Position numbers and translations under genes: made by a program. Shown here one piece after another: positions 7,998 to 13,534 of a DNA stretch of 17,088 nt; position 1 is the first letter of the stretch; each line of letters begins with the position of its first letter. The stretch is from an uncultured Hippea sp. (lineage in GTDB: Bacteria; Campylobacterota_A; Desulfurellia; JAADFJ01), in NCBI GenBank assembly GCA_913009315.1, contig CAJVZA010000044.1, forward strand, positions 1-17,088, in the 5' to 3' direction. Below the pieces are notes generated by a model, which was given only the letters and a program-made list of their open reading frames with translations, was not told the DNA's origin and did no database searches.

Positions 7998-8336
7998 ATG
8001 AGACCACTGCACAATAAACAAATGCACAGCTTTTTATGAGGTTTTCTATAGACAAGGCAATCTTCAGGAAATTAAATTCTATAGGGTGCTTCTGTTAATT
8101 CTAAGCGTTTTAGATTGAGAGTCCAAATTAGTCTCATCAAGGCGCAAATTGCAGGTAATAACAAGAGCTATTGCCAAAATTTGCAACGCAGAGGAGGTGA
8201 ATTTGGGACTCAGGATGATCGTTTACGGATTAACAGAAGTGCCCTTAACTAACCGGTTTAGTACCTCAAATTTTAATTTCTAAATCTCACCCTTTCTTTG
8301 ACTTCTGTGAATCTGCTTATTGTGCAGCGGCTATAT
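7998..8336. mobile_element. MITE-like element copy 2, interrupted by a second MITE
   Basis: The left terminus TGAGACCACTGCACAATAAACA (7998-8019) is preceded by TTA. The degenerate right terminus, at about 8314-8336, contains TTATTGTGCAGCGG. Between them is the palindromic core seen at 9-108. GGCAATCTTCAGGAAATTAAA matches on the left arm, and about 65 bases (8247-8315) match positions 51-117 almost perfectly. The core is split by a 163-base inverted-repeat insertion at 8083-8245. The orientation matches the copy at 1-135, and both copies precede a ccs block. Confidence 0.65.
8083..8245. mobile_element. 163-bp palindromic MITE nested inside the larger repeat
   Basis: The termini AGGGTGCTTCTGTTAAT (8083-8099) and ATTAACAGAAGTGCCCT (8229-8245) are inverted repeats matching at 15 of 17 positions. 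The interior is also an imperfect palindrome centred near 8164 (GGTAATAAC...GAGCTATTGCC; GCAAATT...AATTTGC; GAGAGTCC...GGGACTC). Comparison with the uninterrupted copy at 35-60 shows that it entered between TTCT and AACTAACC of the host repeat. The junctions are TA-rich but no clean target duplication is visible. It has no coding capacity. Confidence 0.75.
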
Positions 8337-8417
8337 CATTTTGTAAAATTATATGGGAACAAAATTTGCTCACTTTATCAGGTAACTTTGTTACTCAATA
8401 TGATCGAGGGGTATTTT

Positions 8418-8492
8418 ATGCCAAAAAAAGAAGTTTTATTTATTGTACTAACAGCAGAAAATTATTTTAAACGAATCAAGAAGGCGGATTAA
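8418..8492 (+). pseudogene. 24-codon ORF at the missing cytochrome gene's position: relic or leader peptide
   Basis: A short frame begins MPKKEVLFIV and ends ENYFKRIKKAD, with GAGGGG at 8406-8411 placed correctly for the ATG. The frame stays open upstream to 8298, but that part lies in the repeat. It stops three bases before resB2, exactly where block 1 has its cytochrome c gene. Its start resembles the cytochrome start (MKKKRTTFFIKIV) and its end resembles that protein's C-terminus (RYLEQIK), also at the DNA level around GCAG..TTATTT. A copy whose middle was deleted in frame would look like this, but a leader peptide is possible. It has no heme motif. Confidence 0.35.
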
Positions 8493-8494
8493 CG

Positions 8495-9841
8495 ATGAAT
8501 GCAATAAGAGTTATCGCAAAATTTTTGAAAGACTTGTTTTCATCAATAAGATTAGGAATTGTACTCTTGCTTATAATAGCGGTGATTGCGATCATTGGTA
8601 CTGTCGTTGAGCAGGGTAAGCTGCCTCAGTATTATGACAAGCTGTATGGAGCAGCCGCCGCCGGATGGATTATAAAGTTGTCAATCAACAAGATATACGG
8701 ATCGCTGTGGATGGTTGTCCCAACCATTCTCTTAGTCATAAATCTTGTATATGCAACATTGCTGAAAATACCATTCATTGTCAGAAGTGTTACCGTCCCG
8801 AAAAAATTTCACATCAATCCGAAATTCAGCGAGAGTGTCTCTGCGGGAAATCGATATGATGCAATAATGCAATCATCAGACATACTGAAATCTCATCATT
8901 ATAAGATTTATAAGCTTGCGGACGGGTCGTTATTTGCCCACAAAGGGATACTAAGCAGATTCGGTATGGTTGTTGTTCATCTGTCCATACTGATTATTTT
9001 ATTCGGAGGACTTATAGGAGCTCTCTATTCGTACAAAAATTTTATTACCATCGATGCCGGATACAGCAAGAAAATACCCGAAATCAATACTGTTATGAAG
9101 CTTGATCGTTTCTGGATAGATTACTGGCCTGATGGCAGTTATAAACAGTATAACACGATGATCTCTTTTATAAAAAACGGCAAAGTTGTGTACAAGCAGC
9201 TGCTCAATCATGACAATAAACTGGATTACGGAGGCTTCAGATTTTTTCATGAATATCATGAAAAATCGTACGACAGAGTTAAAAGTGTCGTTTTGCTGCT
9301 TTATGACAAAAAAACGCAGAAGGTTGTAGGAAATTCTGTAACGGCCAAATGGAACAGATGGACTAAAATAGGCCCATACAGTGTAAGGGTTGTAGGTTTT
9401 GTGCCCGATTTTTATTTCGACAGAGTTAGCGGGCGTATTACCACAAAATCAATCGAGTATAATAATCCTGCTGTTAGAATACAGGTTAGAGGGGCTTCAA
9501 ATCCTTTTAATTGGGAGTTTATAAAATATCCCGGTGATTCAATTAATGAATTTAAAGGAGATATGGCGGTTGTCGCTTATTCAATTAATCCTATTTACTT
9601 TGTTAATTTTCGATATGCATACAATCCGGGTGCAAATTTGATTTGGCTTGGATCTATAATTATGATAATCGGTTTTATATTATCGTTTTATCTTTATTAT
9701 AGAAGAATCCATATAGCTGTCGATAACGATACAAAAAAACTTGTTGTATCCGGCACTTCATATAAGCATAAAGATTCGTTTGTCAAAGAATTTGAAAGAA
9801 TCAGCAGGGAAATCAAGAATCGCATAGAGGAGGAAACATGA
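8495..9841 (+). CDS. resB: ResB/Ccs1 cytochrome c biogenesis protein, copy 2
   Basis: This 448-residue paralogue of the protein at 1211-2563 has the same four hydrophobic segments and large extracytoplasmic domain. Matching landmarks are RLGIVLLL...GTVVEQGK, the AGWIIKLSINKIYGSLWM segment, the TM3 run HKGILSRFGMVVVHLSIL with its conserved histidine, and NPGANLIWLG before TM4. Between the copies the N- and C-terminal membrane parts are best conserved. The middle of the extracytoplasmic domain differs more (HEYHEKSYDRVK here, QAGYGKSYDKIK in copy 1). That pattern fits either ancient duplication or substrate divergence. AAGGCGG lies seven bases before the ATG. It overlaps ccsA2 through ATGA. Confidence 0.93.
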   Translation: MNAIRVIAKFLKDLFSSIRLGIVLLLIIAVIAIIGTVVEQGKLPQYYDKLYGAAAAGWIIKLSINKIYGSLWMVVPTILLVINLVYATLLKIPFIVRSVTVPKKFHINPKFSESVSAGNRYDAIMQSSDILKSHHYKIYKLADGSLFAHKGILSRFGMVVVHLSILIILFGGLIGALYSYKNFITIDAGYSKKIPEINTVMKLDRFWIDYWPDGSYKQYNTMISFIKNGKVVYKQLLNHDNKLDYGGFRFFHEYHEKSYDRVKSVVLLLYDKKTQKVVGNSVTAKWNRWTKIGPYSVRVVGFVPDFYFDRVSGRITTKSIEYNNPAVRIQVRGASNPFNWEFIKYPGDSINEFKGDMAVVAYSINPIYFVNFRYAYNPGANLIWLGSIIMIIGFILSFYLYYRRIHIAVDNDTKKLVVSGTSYKHKDSFVKEFERISREIKNRIEEET

Positions 9842-10671
9842 TATTATCGCTTTTATTTTTTGATATGACATTTGGATTTTATATAGCCGCTGCAATATCT
9901 TATCTGATCTATTTTTTGTTTAAGAAGGAATGGTTCGGATATACCGGAACGCTTCTGTTTTTTATAGGATTTTTATCCAATGTTGCAACACTAATAGTAA
10001 GAGCGATTGAAATACACCATGTTCCGTTCAGCAACCTATATGAATCGATGGTTTTTTTCACAGCGTTAGTTGCAGCAGCCTATCTGTGGCTTGAATTTCG
10101 TTATAAAACCAAATCGGTAGGGGTATTTGTGTCGTTTTTGATAGTCATAAGCTTTTTTGTAACAAATCTTTTACCATTCAGATATAAAGTATATGCATAT
10201 CTTAACCCTGTTCTGCAGTCTTATTGGCTTGAGGTGCATGTTTCGACGTCATTTATCGGATATGCAGCGTTTGCAATTTCTTTTATAGCAGCTCTTTTGT
10301 ATCTTGCAAAATCTAAATGGAGCAATGTTGCTGTTTTCGAAGCTGTTCCGGATGTTTCATCTCTGGATAATCTGAGCTATAAAGCTATCGCATGGTGGGG
10401 GTTGCCCTTTTTAACTATTGGTATAGTAACCGGCGGAGTATGGGCAAATATTACTTGGGGGTCCTATTGGAGCTGGGATCCAAAGGAAACCTGGTCGCTT
10501 ATAACATGGTTAATCTATGCCGCTTATCTTCATGCAAGAGTAGCAAGGGGGTGGAAAGGCAAAAAAGCGGCGCTTCTTTCCATAGCGGGATTCCTCTCGA
10601 TGGCATTCTTGTATTGGGGGGTTGCATTCATCCTGCCGGGGCTTCACGCGTATTCGGAAACGGCTCAATGA
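9838..10671 (+). CDS. ccsA: CcsA/ResC heme-handling cytochrome c synthase subunit, copy 2
   Basis: The 277-residue polytopic protein carries the WWD heme motif (WGSYWSWDPKETW from W207 to W219, with D214) and the family histidines at H60/H61, H134, H232 and H270. It pairs with the adjacent ResB2 as a second complete synthase core. Start: AGGAGG just upstream and the ATGA overlap with resB2. It is highly similar to the protein at 2560-3384, most strongly around the WWD segment and the last 60 residues, and most divergent at about 160-178. One extra tryptophan precedes the conserved G-x-P-F-L-T (IAWWGLP), a one-codon difference from copy 1. Confidence 0.95.
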   Translation: MILSLLFFDMTFGFYIAAAISYLIYFLFKKEWFGYTGTLLFFIGFLSNVATLIVRAIEIHHVPFSNLYESMVFFTALVAAAYLWLEFRYKTKSVGVFVSFLIVISFFVTNLLPFRYKVYAYLNPVLQSYWLEVHVSTSFIGYAAFAISFIAALLYLAKSKWSNVAVFEAVPDVSSLDNLSYKAIAWWGLPFLTIGIVTGGVWANITWGSYWSWDPKETWSLITWLIYAAYLHARVARGWKGKKAALLSIAGFLSMAFLYWGVAFILPGLHAYSETAQ

Positions 10672-10684
10672 AAAGGAGCATATT

Positions 10685-11251
10685 ATGAACAAGAAAAATA
10701 TTAAAGGGATTCTAAGTAAATTGTTGGCCGTTTTGTTTGTTGCCGCCGTGGTTGCATATGTGGTCGTAAACAGAAATACCGATGGTGAGTATAAACCGGT
10801 AGTAGAAGGTGATAGAGCACCTGAATTTGTTCTTCCGCTGCTTGGCGGCGGAAAGGTTGATCTTGCAAAAGAACGAGGCAAAGTAGTGTTTATAAACTTT
10901 TGGGCAACATGGTGTCCGGCATGCAAAGAGGAGATGCCGGCAATGCAATGGCTTTATAACAGACTTATGAAAAAATATCCGGGTAAGTTTGTAATGTGGG
11001 CTGTTAATGTGGATACGGTAGCTGTTCCCGACATTGTATTTAAGTATATGAAAAAGCTCAATTTGTCATTTCCGGTTCCACTCGATACCAAAGGAAAGGT
11101 GAAAAACAGATACAAAACGACCGGCGTCCCTGAAACATATATTATAGACAAAAGGGGCATAGTTTTTAGAAAGGTTATAGGTCCGGACAACTGGCGCGAT
11201 CCTTCCAGATATCTTCCGATCGAGGCGCTGATTATAAAAACTTTTCCTTGA
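10685..11251 (+). CDS. ResA/TlpA-like membrane-anchored thioredoxin, copy 2 (CPAC active site)
   Basis: The 188-residue protein has an N-terminal anchor (about 10-28) and a periplasmic TlpA/ResA thioredoxin domain. Its active site is W76-C77-P-A-C80-K-E-E-M and its cis-proline is P149 (TTGVPETY). The frame is open to 10622, but AAGGAGC at 10673-10679 fixes the ATG at 10685, 13 bases after the ccsA2 stop. By family it should keep apocytochrome cysteines reduced for ResB2/CcsA2. It is similar to the protein at 3384-3932 along its whole length, including the unusual C-terminal IGP-x-x-W-x-x-P...P-I-E segment. The active-site dipeptide differs (PA here, TA there). Confidence 0.9.
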   Translation: MNKKNIKGILSKLLAVLFVAAVVAYVVVNRNTDGEYKPVVEGDRAPEFVLPLLGGGKVDLAKERGKVVFINFWATWCPACKEEMPAMQWLYNRLMKKYPGKFVMWAVNVDTVAVPDIVFKYMKKLNLSFPVPLDTKGKVKNRYKTTGVPETYIIDKRGIVFRKVIGPDNWRDPSRYLPIEALIIKTFP

Positions 11252-11275
11252 CTTATGATGTTGAGGCAGTATCTT
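11248..11275 (+). promoter_or_regulatory. Candidate sigma-70-like promoter of the YHS/cupredoxin cluster
   Basis: TTGACT (11248-11253) and TATCTT (11270-11275) have a 16-base spacer. The -35 overlaps the stop of the thioredoxin gene. As in the ATPase promoter region, a G/C-tract palindrome follows just downstream. Confidence 0.45.
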
Positions 11276-11288
11276 TTCTTTATAGGGT

Positions 11289-11310
11289 ATCCCCCCAATA
11301 GGGGGGGGAT
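11289..11310. promoter_or_regulatory. CsoR-type operator candidate upstream of the YHS cluster
   Basis: Six C, AATA and eight G form a palindrome flanked by TAT and ATT (ATCCCCCC...GGGGGGAT). It is the twin of the site at 4036-4055 and fits the G/C-tract palindromes bound by CsoR-family repressors. It lies 36 bases before the first YHS gene. The downstream cluster ends with csoR itself, so autoregulation by copper is the natural reading. Not experimentally supported here. Confidence 0.65.
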
Positions 11311-11345
11311 TGAAATAAAGATATAGTTTATTTTCGGAGGTTTTT

Positions 11346-11702
11346 ATGGGAATATTAAGTAGTATAAGCGGATTGTTATTTATGAAAGATGAACGGGTGC
11401 AGACAAACAAAACAATGATGAACAAAAGTTCTGAAGGAAACAAAGAATCGAAAGGGGCGAGCAGCATTAAATACAGAGACCCTGTTTGCAGCATGTGGAT
11501 ACTGCCCGATGACGCAAAAGCATCTACGAATTATAACGGAGAGAAGTATTATTTCTGCTCTCAAAGCTGTATTGATAAATTTAACGGAAGTCCGGAAAAA
11601 TATATTAAGCAATCCAACAATTCTCAAAACATGAGCATGAGCGGCATGGGCAGCATGGGCAGCACGAAAAAGCATGGAAGACGTCGCGGCGGATGCTGTT
11701 AG
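11346..11702 (+). CDS. YHS-domain protein with Met/Gly-rich tail ending Cys-Cys
   Basis: The 118-residue protein has a polar N-terminal region, then a YHS domain (about 39-85) with the pattern DPVC-x-M...YYFC-S-Q-S-C. The second motif position reads CSM rather than the usual CGM. The C-terminal tail has spaced methionines (MSMSGMGSMGS), a histidine and a terminal RRRGGCC. Cys, Met and His in this pattern suggest soft-metal binding, and YHS domains occur as copper-binding modules in copper pumps such as the one at 4081. The start has CGGAGG six bases ahead and directly follows the CsoR-type box. No signal peptide is evident, so a cytosolic copper buffer or chaperone is the best inference. Its last codons overlap the tandem repeat that begins at 11688. 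Confidence 0.75.
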   Translation: MGILSSISGLLFMKDERVQTNKTMMNKSSEGNKESKGASSIKYRDPVCSMWILPDDAKASTNYNGEKYYFCSQSCIDKFNGSPEKYIKQSNNSQNMSMSGMGSMGSTKKHGRRRGGCC

Positions 11703-11739
11703 AACTGCAATTATAACAAATTTTAAGGAGGACAGAGAG

Positions 11740-11934
11740 ATGAAAGGAATGGAAAAAATGAAAGGTACAACGACTGATCCGGTGTGCGGCATGAGTGTAA
11801 CAACTGAAGGAGCAAGTGCATCTGTTAACTATAACGGAACCGACTATTATTTCTGCTGCAAAGACTGCGCTGATAAGTTTAGCGAAGATCCTGGAAAATA
11901 CGCTGAACAAACCAAGAGTTCTCATTGTTGTTAA
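11740..11934 (+). CDS. 64-aa YHS-domain copper-binding-like protein, tandem copy 1
   Basis: The protein is almost only a YHS domain: a Met-rich start (MKGMEKMKG), then D13-P-V-C16-G-M, then YYF-C39-C40-x-x-C43-ADKF, and a C-terminal SSHCC. The longer frame from 11674 overlaps the previous gene. AAGGAGG at 11725-11731 sets the ATG at 11740, which also aligns with its twin. It differs from the second copy at 6 of 64 residues (10, 22, 26, 32, 42, 56), none of them a cysteine, so the metal site is under constraint. It has no signal peptide. A cytosolic copper chaperone or sponge working with the ATPase, whose N-terminus carries the same domain, is the likely role but is inferred. Confidence 0.82.
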   Translation: MKGMEKMKGTTTDPVCGMSVTTEGASASVNYNGTDYYFCCKDCADKFSEDPGKYAEQTKSSHCC

Positions 11935-11956
11935 TATTAGATAGAAAAATATTAAA

Positions 11957-12007
11957 ATGATGTACGGCGGATGACCCTGGGGAATGATGGGCGGCGGATG
12001 CTGTTAA
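11957..12007 (+). pseudogene. Chimeric 5' relic of the SHOCT gene
   Basis: ATGATGTACGGCGGA matches the start of the intact gene at 12260, but the sixth codon is TGA (GGA in the intact gene). After 42 bases the sequence switches to the GGATGCTGTTA end of the gene at 11346. The ribosome site is also degraded (GATAGAAAAATATT in place of GATAGGAGAATATA). It is the by-product of the 305-bp tandem duplication and cannot make a useful protein. Confidence 0.8.
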
Positions 12008-12044
12008 AACTGCAATTATAACAAATTTTAAGGAGGACAGAGAG

Positions 12045-12239
12045 ATGAAAGGAATGGAAAAAATGAAAGGTGCAACGACTGATCCGGTGTGCGGTATGAG
12101 TGTAACAGCTGAAGGAGCAAATGCGTCTGTTAATTACGAAGGAACCGACTACTATTTCTGCTGCAAAGGCTGCGCCGATAAGTTTAGCGAAGATCCTGGA
12201 AAATACGCCGGACAAACCAAAAGTTCTCATTGTTGTTAA
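12045..12239 (+). CDS. 64-aa YHS-domain copper-binding-like protein, tandem copy 2
   Basis: This is the twin of the gene at 11740, 58 of 64 residues identical, with all metal-ligand candidates preserved (C16, C39, C40, C43, H62, C63, C64). The upstream 40 bases, including the strong AAGGAGGA ribosome site, are also duplicated. The substitutions remove two acidic charges and add one (D42G, E56G, N32E). It is followed after 20 bases by the intact SHOCT gene, which is the original arrangement. Tandem copies of a small metal-binding protein are a common dosage response. The role is inferred as for copy 1. Confidence 0.82.
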   Translation: MKGMEKMKGATTDPVCGMSVTAEGANASVNYEGTDYYFCCKGCADKFSEDPGKYAGQTKSSHCC

Positions 12240-12259
12240 TATTAGATAGGAGAATATAA

Positions 12260-12523
12260 ATGATGTATGGCGGAGGACCATGGGGAATGATGGGCGGAGG
12301 ATGGTTTGGAGGTATCGGCATGATGATAATAGGTTTCCTTGGATTTGTACTGTTGATTGTTGGTGTGGTATACATTATAAGATGGATTCTGCCTCAGGCG
12401 AACAATCAGCAGCAGAGATATATAGACAGTGATAACTCGCTGGGAATCTTAAAAAAAAGATATGCCAATGGAGAGATCGACAAACAAACATTTGAAAATA
12501 TGAAGAAGGATCTCGGGTATTGA
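12260..12523 (+). CDS. Small Met/Gly-rich membrane protein with C-terminal SHOCT domain
   Basis: The 87-residue protein has a Met/Gly/Trp-rich N-terminus (MMYGGGPWGMMGGGW), one membrane helix (about 20-44), a short polar linker and a SHOCT domain (about 60-87; LGILKKRYANGEIDKQTFENMKKDL). Proteins of this layout are common beside copper and envelope-stress genes; the biochemical role is unknown. The methionines could bind Cu(+), and with the helix orientation undetermined they may face either side. AGGAG lies eight bases before the ATG. The downstream cupredoxin starts 10 bases after the stop, so the two are co-transcribed. A broken copy of its 5' end sits at 11957. Confidence 0.8.
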   Translation: MMYGGGPWGMMGGGWFGGIGMMIIGFLGFVLLIVGVVYIIRWILPQANNQQQRYIDSDNSLGILKKRYANGEIDKQTFENMKKDLGY

Positions 12524-12533
12524 GGCAAACAAT

Positions 12534-13160
12534 ATGATACAAAAAAGATCTCTGAAAACCCTGGCGGCAGGAATAATTCTTGCCGCTGCAGGTTTTGGTA
12601 TGCTGGTTTATACTTTTGGGATAACATCCAACCGATTCGATTACGAGCGCTATGGCAGAAATTTTGCTACTATAGATAAGAATGCGCTTGATAAGATGTA
12701 TGTGCCGCCGAAGACCGGTGTCAAAATAAACAAATCCGACAACAGCATTGAATTTTACGGACAGAGTGTGTCGATACCGATAATCGCAAGTCCGAAGAAC
12801 GCTGCGGATATGTATGCTTTCGGTGTTTACGGTCTTATAAATCCTACGATAATAGTTCGTAAGGATGCAAAGATTACAATACGATTTGTGAATGAGGATG
12901 ATGACATGTATCACAATATAGCTGTTGTAAACAGTCGACCTCCCTATCCTTATATGTCTATGATGATTGGAGAAGCATTTGCGGATTCCTTTGTCAGTCC
13001 CGTTCCCGAAGCTTCAAATAACAAATATCCGATAATATCAAACAGCTTCACAGCTTCCCGTACCGGAACGTTTTATTATATATGTCAGATAATGGGACAT
13101 GCATCCAATGGAATGTACGGCAAATTGATGGTCTTGGATAATTTAAAGAGAGTAAAATGA
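12534..13160 (+). CDS. Rusticyanin/sulfocyanin-like membrane-anchored blue copper protein
   Basis: The 208-residue protein has one N-terminal hydrophobic segment (about 9-29) that exports or anchors it, then a cupredoxin fold. Type 1 copper ligands are H127 (MYHNIAV), C184, H189 and M194 in YYICQIMGHASNGMYGKLMV. The C-x4-H-x4-M spacing, the residues around it and the PPYPYM...FVSPVP segment between the first histidine and the cysteine follow rusticyanin closely. Such proteins carry single electrons in the periplasm at high potential, mostly in acidophiles. Start: GAGG at 12522-12525, eight bases ahead. The four-base ATGA overlap with csoR couples it to copper control, unusual for an electron carrier. 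A copper-trafficking role is the alternative. Confidence 0.87.
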   Translation: MIQKRSLKTLAAGIILAAAGFGMLVYTFGITSNRFDYERYGRNFATIDKNALDKMYVPPKTGVKINKSDNSIEFYGQSVSIPIIASPKNAADMYAFGVYGLINPTIIVRKDAKITIRFVNEDDDMYHNIAVVNSRPPYPYMSMMIGEAFADSFVSPVPEASNNKYPIISNSFTASRTGTFYYICQIMGHASNGMYGKLMVLDNLKRVK

Positions 13161-13483
13161 AAGAATGCTGCGATACGACAAAGATTGATATAACTGCTGA
13201 GAAAACGCAAAAATTCCTGCATAAGCATGAGCCTTCGTTAAGATTGCTGAGGACTGCCCGCGGTCAGATAAGTGCGGTTATAAAGATGATAGAGGATGAC
13301 CGTTACTGTATTGATATCTCAACGCAGCTGCTGGCGGCGATTTCGTTGTTAAAAAAGGCCAACACATCTATTATAAATAGACATATGGAGACATGCGTCA
13401 GAAAGGCGATTGAAGAGGATAATGTCGATGAGAAACTTGAAGAGCTTAAGCAGGTTATGAGATATATAGAAAAAGCTCTTTAA
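13157..13483 (+). CDS. csoR: CsoR-family copper-sensing transcriptional repressor
   Basis: The 108-residue all-helical DUF156 protein (CsoR/RcnR/FrmR family) contains the family core RLLRTARGQISAVIKMIEDDRYC. The Cu(+) ligands of CsoR are present as C51, H76 and C80, with the same spacing (25 and 4) as C36/H61/C65 of Mycobacterium tuberculosis CsoR. That argues for copper rather than nickel or formaldehyde sensing. The N-terminus adds two further cysteines (C4, C5) that are not part of the known site. The gene overlaps the cupredoxin by four bases. Its likely operators are the G/C-tract palindromes at 4036-4055 and 11289-11310, so it would repress its own cluster and the copper ATPase until Cu(+) binds. 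Confidence 0.92.
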   Translation: MKECCDTTKIDITAEKTQKFLHKHEPSLRLLRTARGQISAVIKMIEDDRYCIDISTQLLAAISLLKKANTSIINRHMETCVRKAIEEDNVDEKLEELKQVMRYIEKAL

Positions 13484-13534
13484 GTGCAGGCAGTGCAAAG
13501 TGAGTTGGAAGACATCAGTGATAAAGGAGAAAAA

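Larger units (their letters stand above)
11688..12297 (+). repeat. Two-copy 305-bp tandem duplication carrying YHS mini-genes
   Basis: Unit 1 is 11688-11992 and unit 2 is 11993-12297. Each contains the spacer CTGCAATTATAACAAATTTT, the ribosome site AAGGAGGA, a 64-codon YHS gene and the first ~40 bases of a SHOCT gene. The boundaries share GGCGGMGGATG, which occurs both at the end of the preceding gene (11688) and early in the SHOCT gene (12291-12301). Unequal exchange at this microhomology explains the structure. The two units have diverged at scattered bases, so the duplication is not brand new. Confidence 0.85.

Noticed and set aside
7675-8001. 108-codon + strand frame in the repeat region
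   Set aside because: It starts inside one terminal inverted repeat and ends near the next, has no ribosome site and no recognisable sequence.
7676-8336. CRISPR array
   Set aside because: The repeats are few, palindromic and nested with unequal spacing, and no cas gene is present.
8298-8417. Upstream extension of the short frame before resB2
   Set aside because: These 40 codons lie in the end of the mobile repeat and have no start signal; only the part from 8418 has a ribosome site.
11674-11739. N-terminal extension of the first 64-aa YHS protein
   Set aside because: It overlaps the preceding gene; the tandem twin and the AAGGAGG site both set the start at 11740.
11376-12281. Several minus-strand frames across the YHS cluster
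   Set aside because: They mirror the repetitive Cys/Gly codons of the real genes; one appears twice only because of the tandem duplication.
13484-13534. GTG-started extension of the propeller protein
   Set aside because: It would put 17 polar residues before the signal peptide; AAGGAGA lies just before the ATG at 13535.
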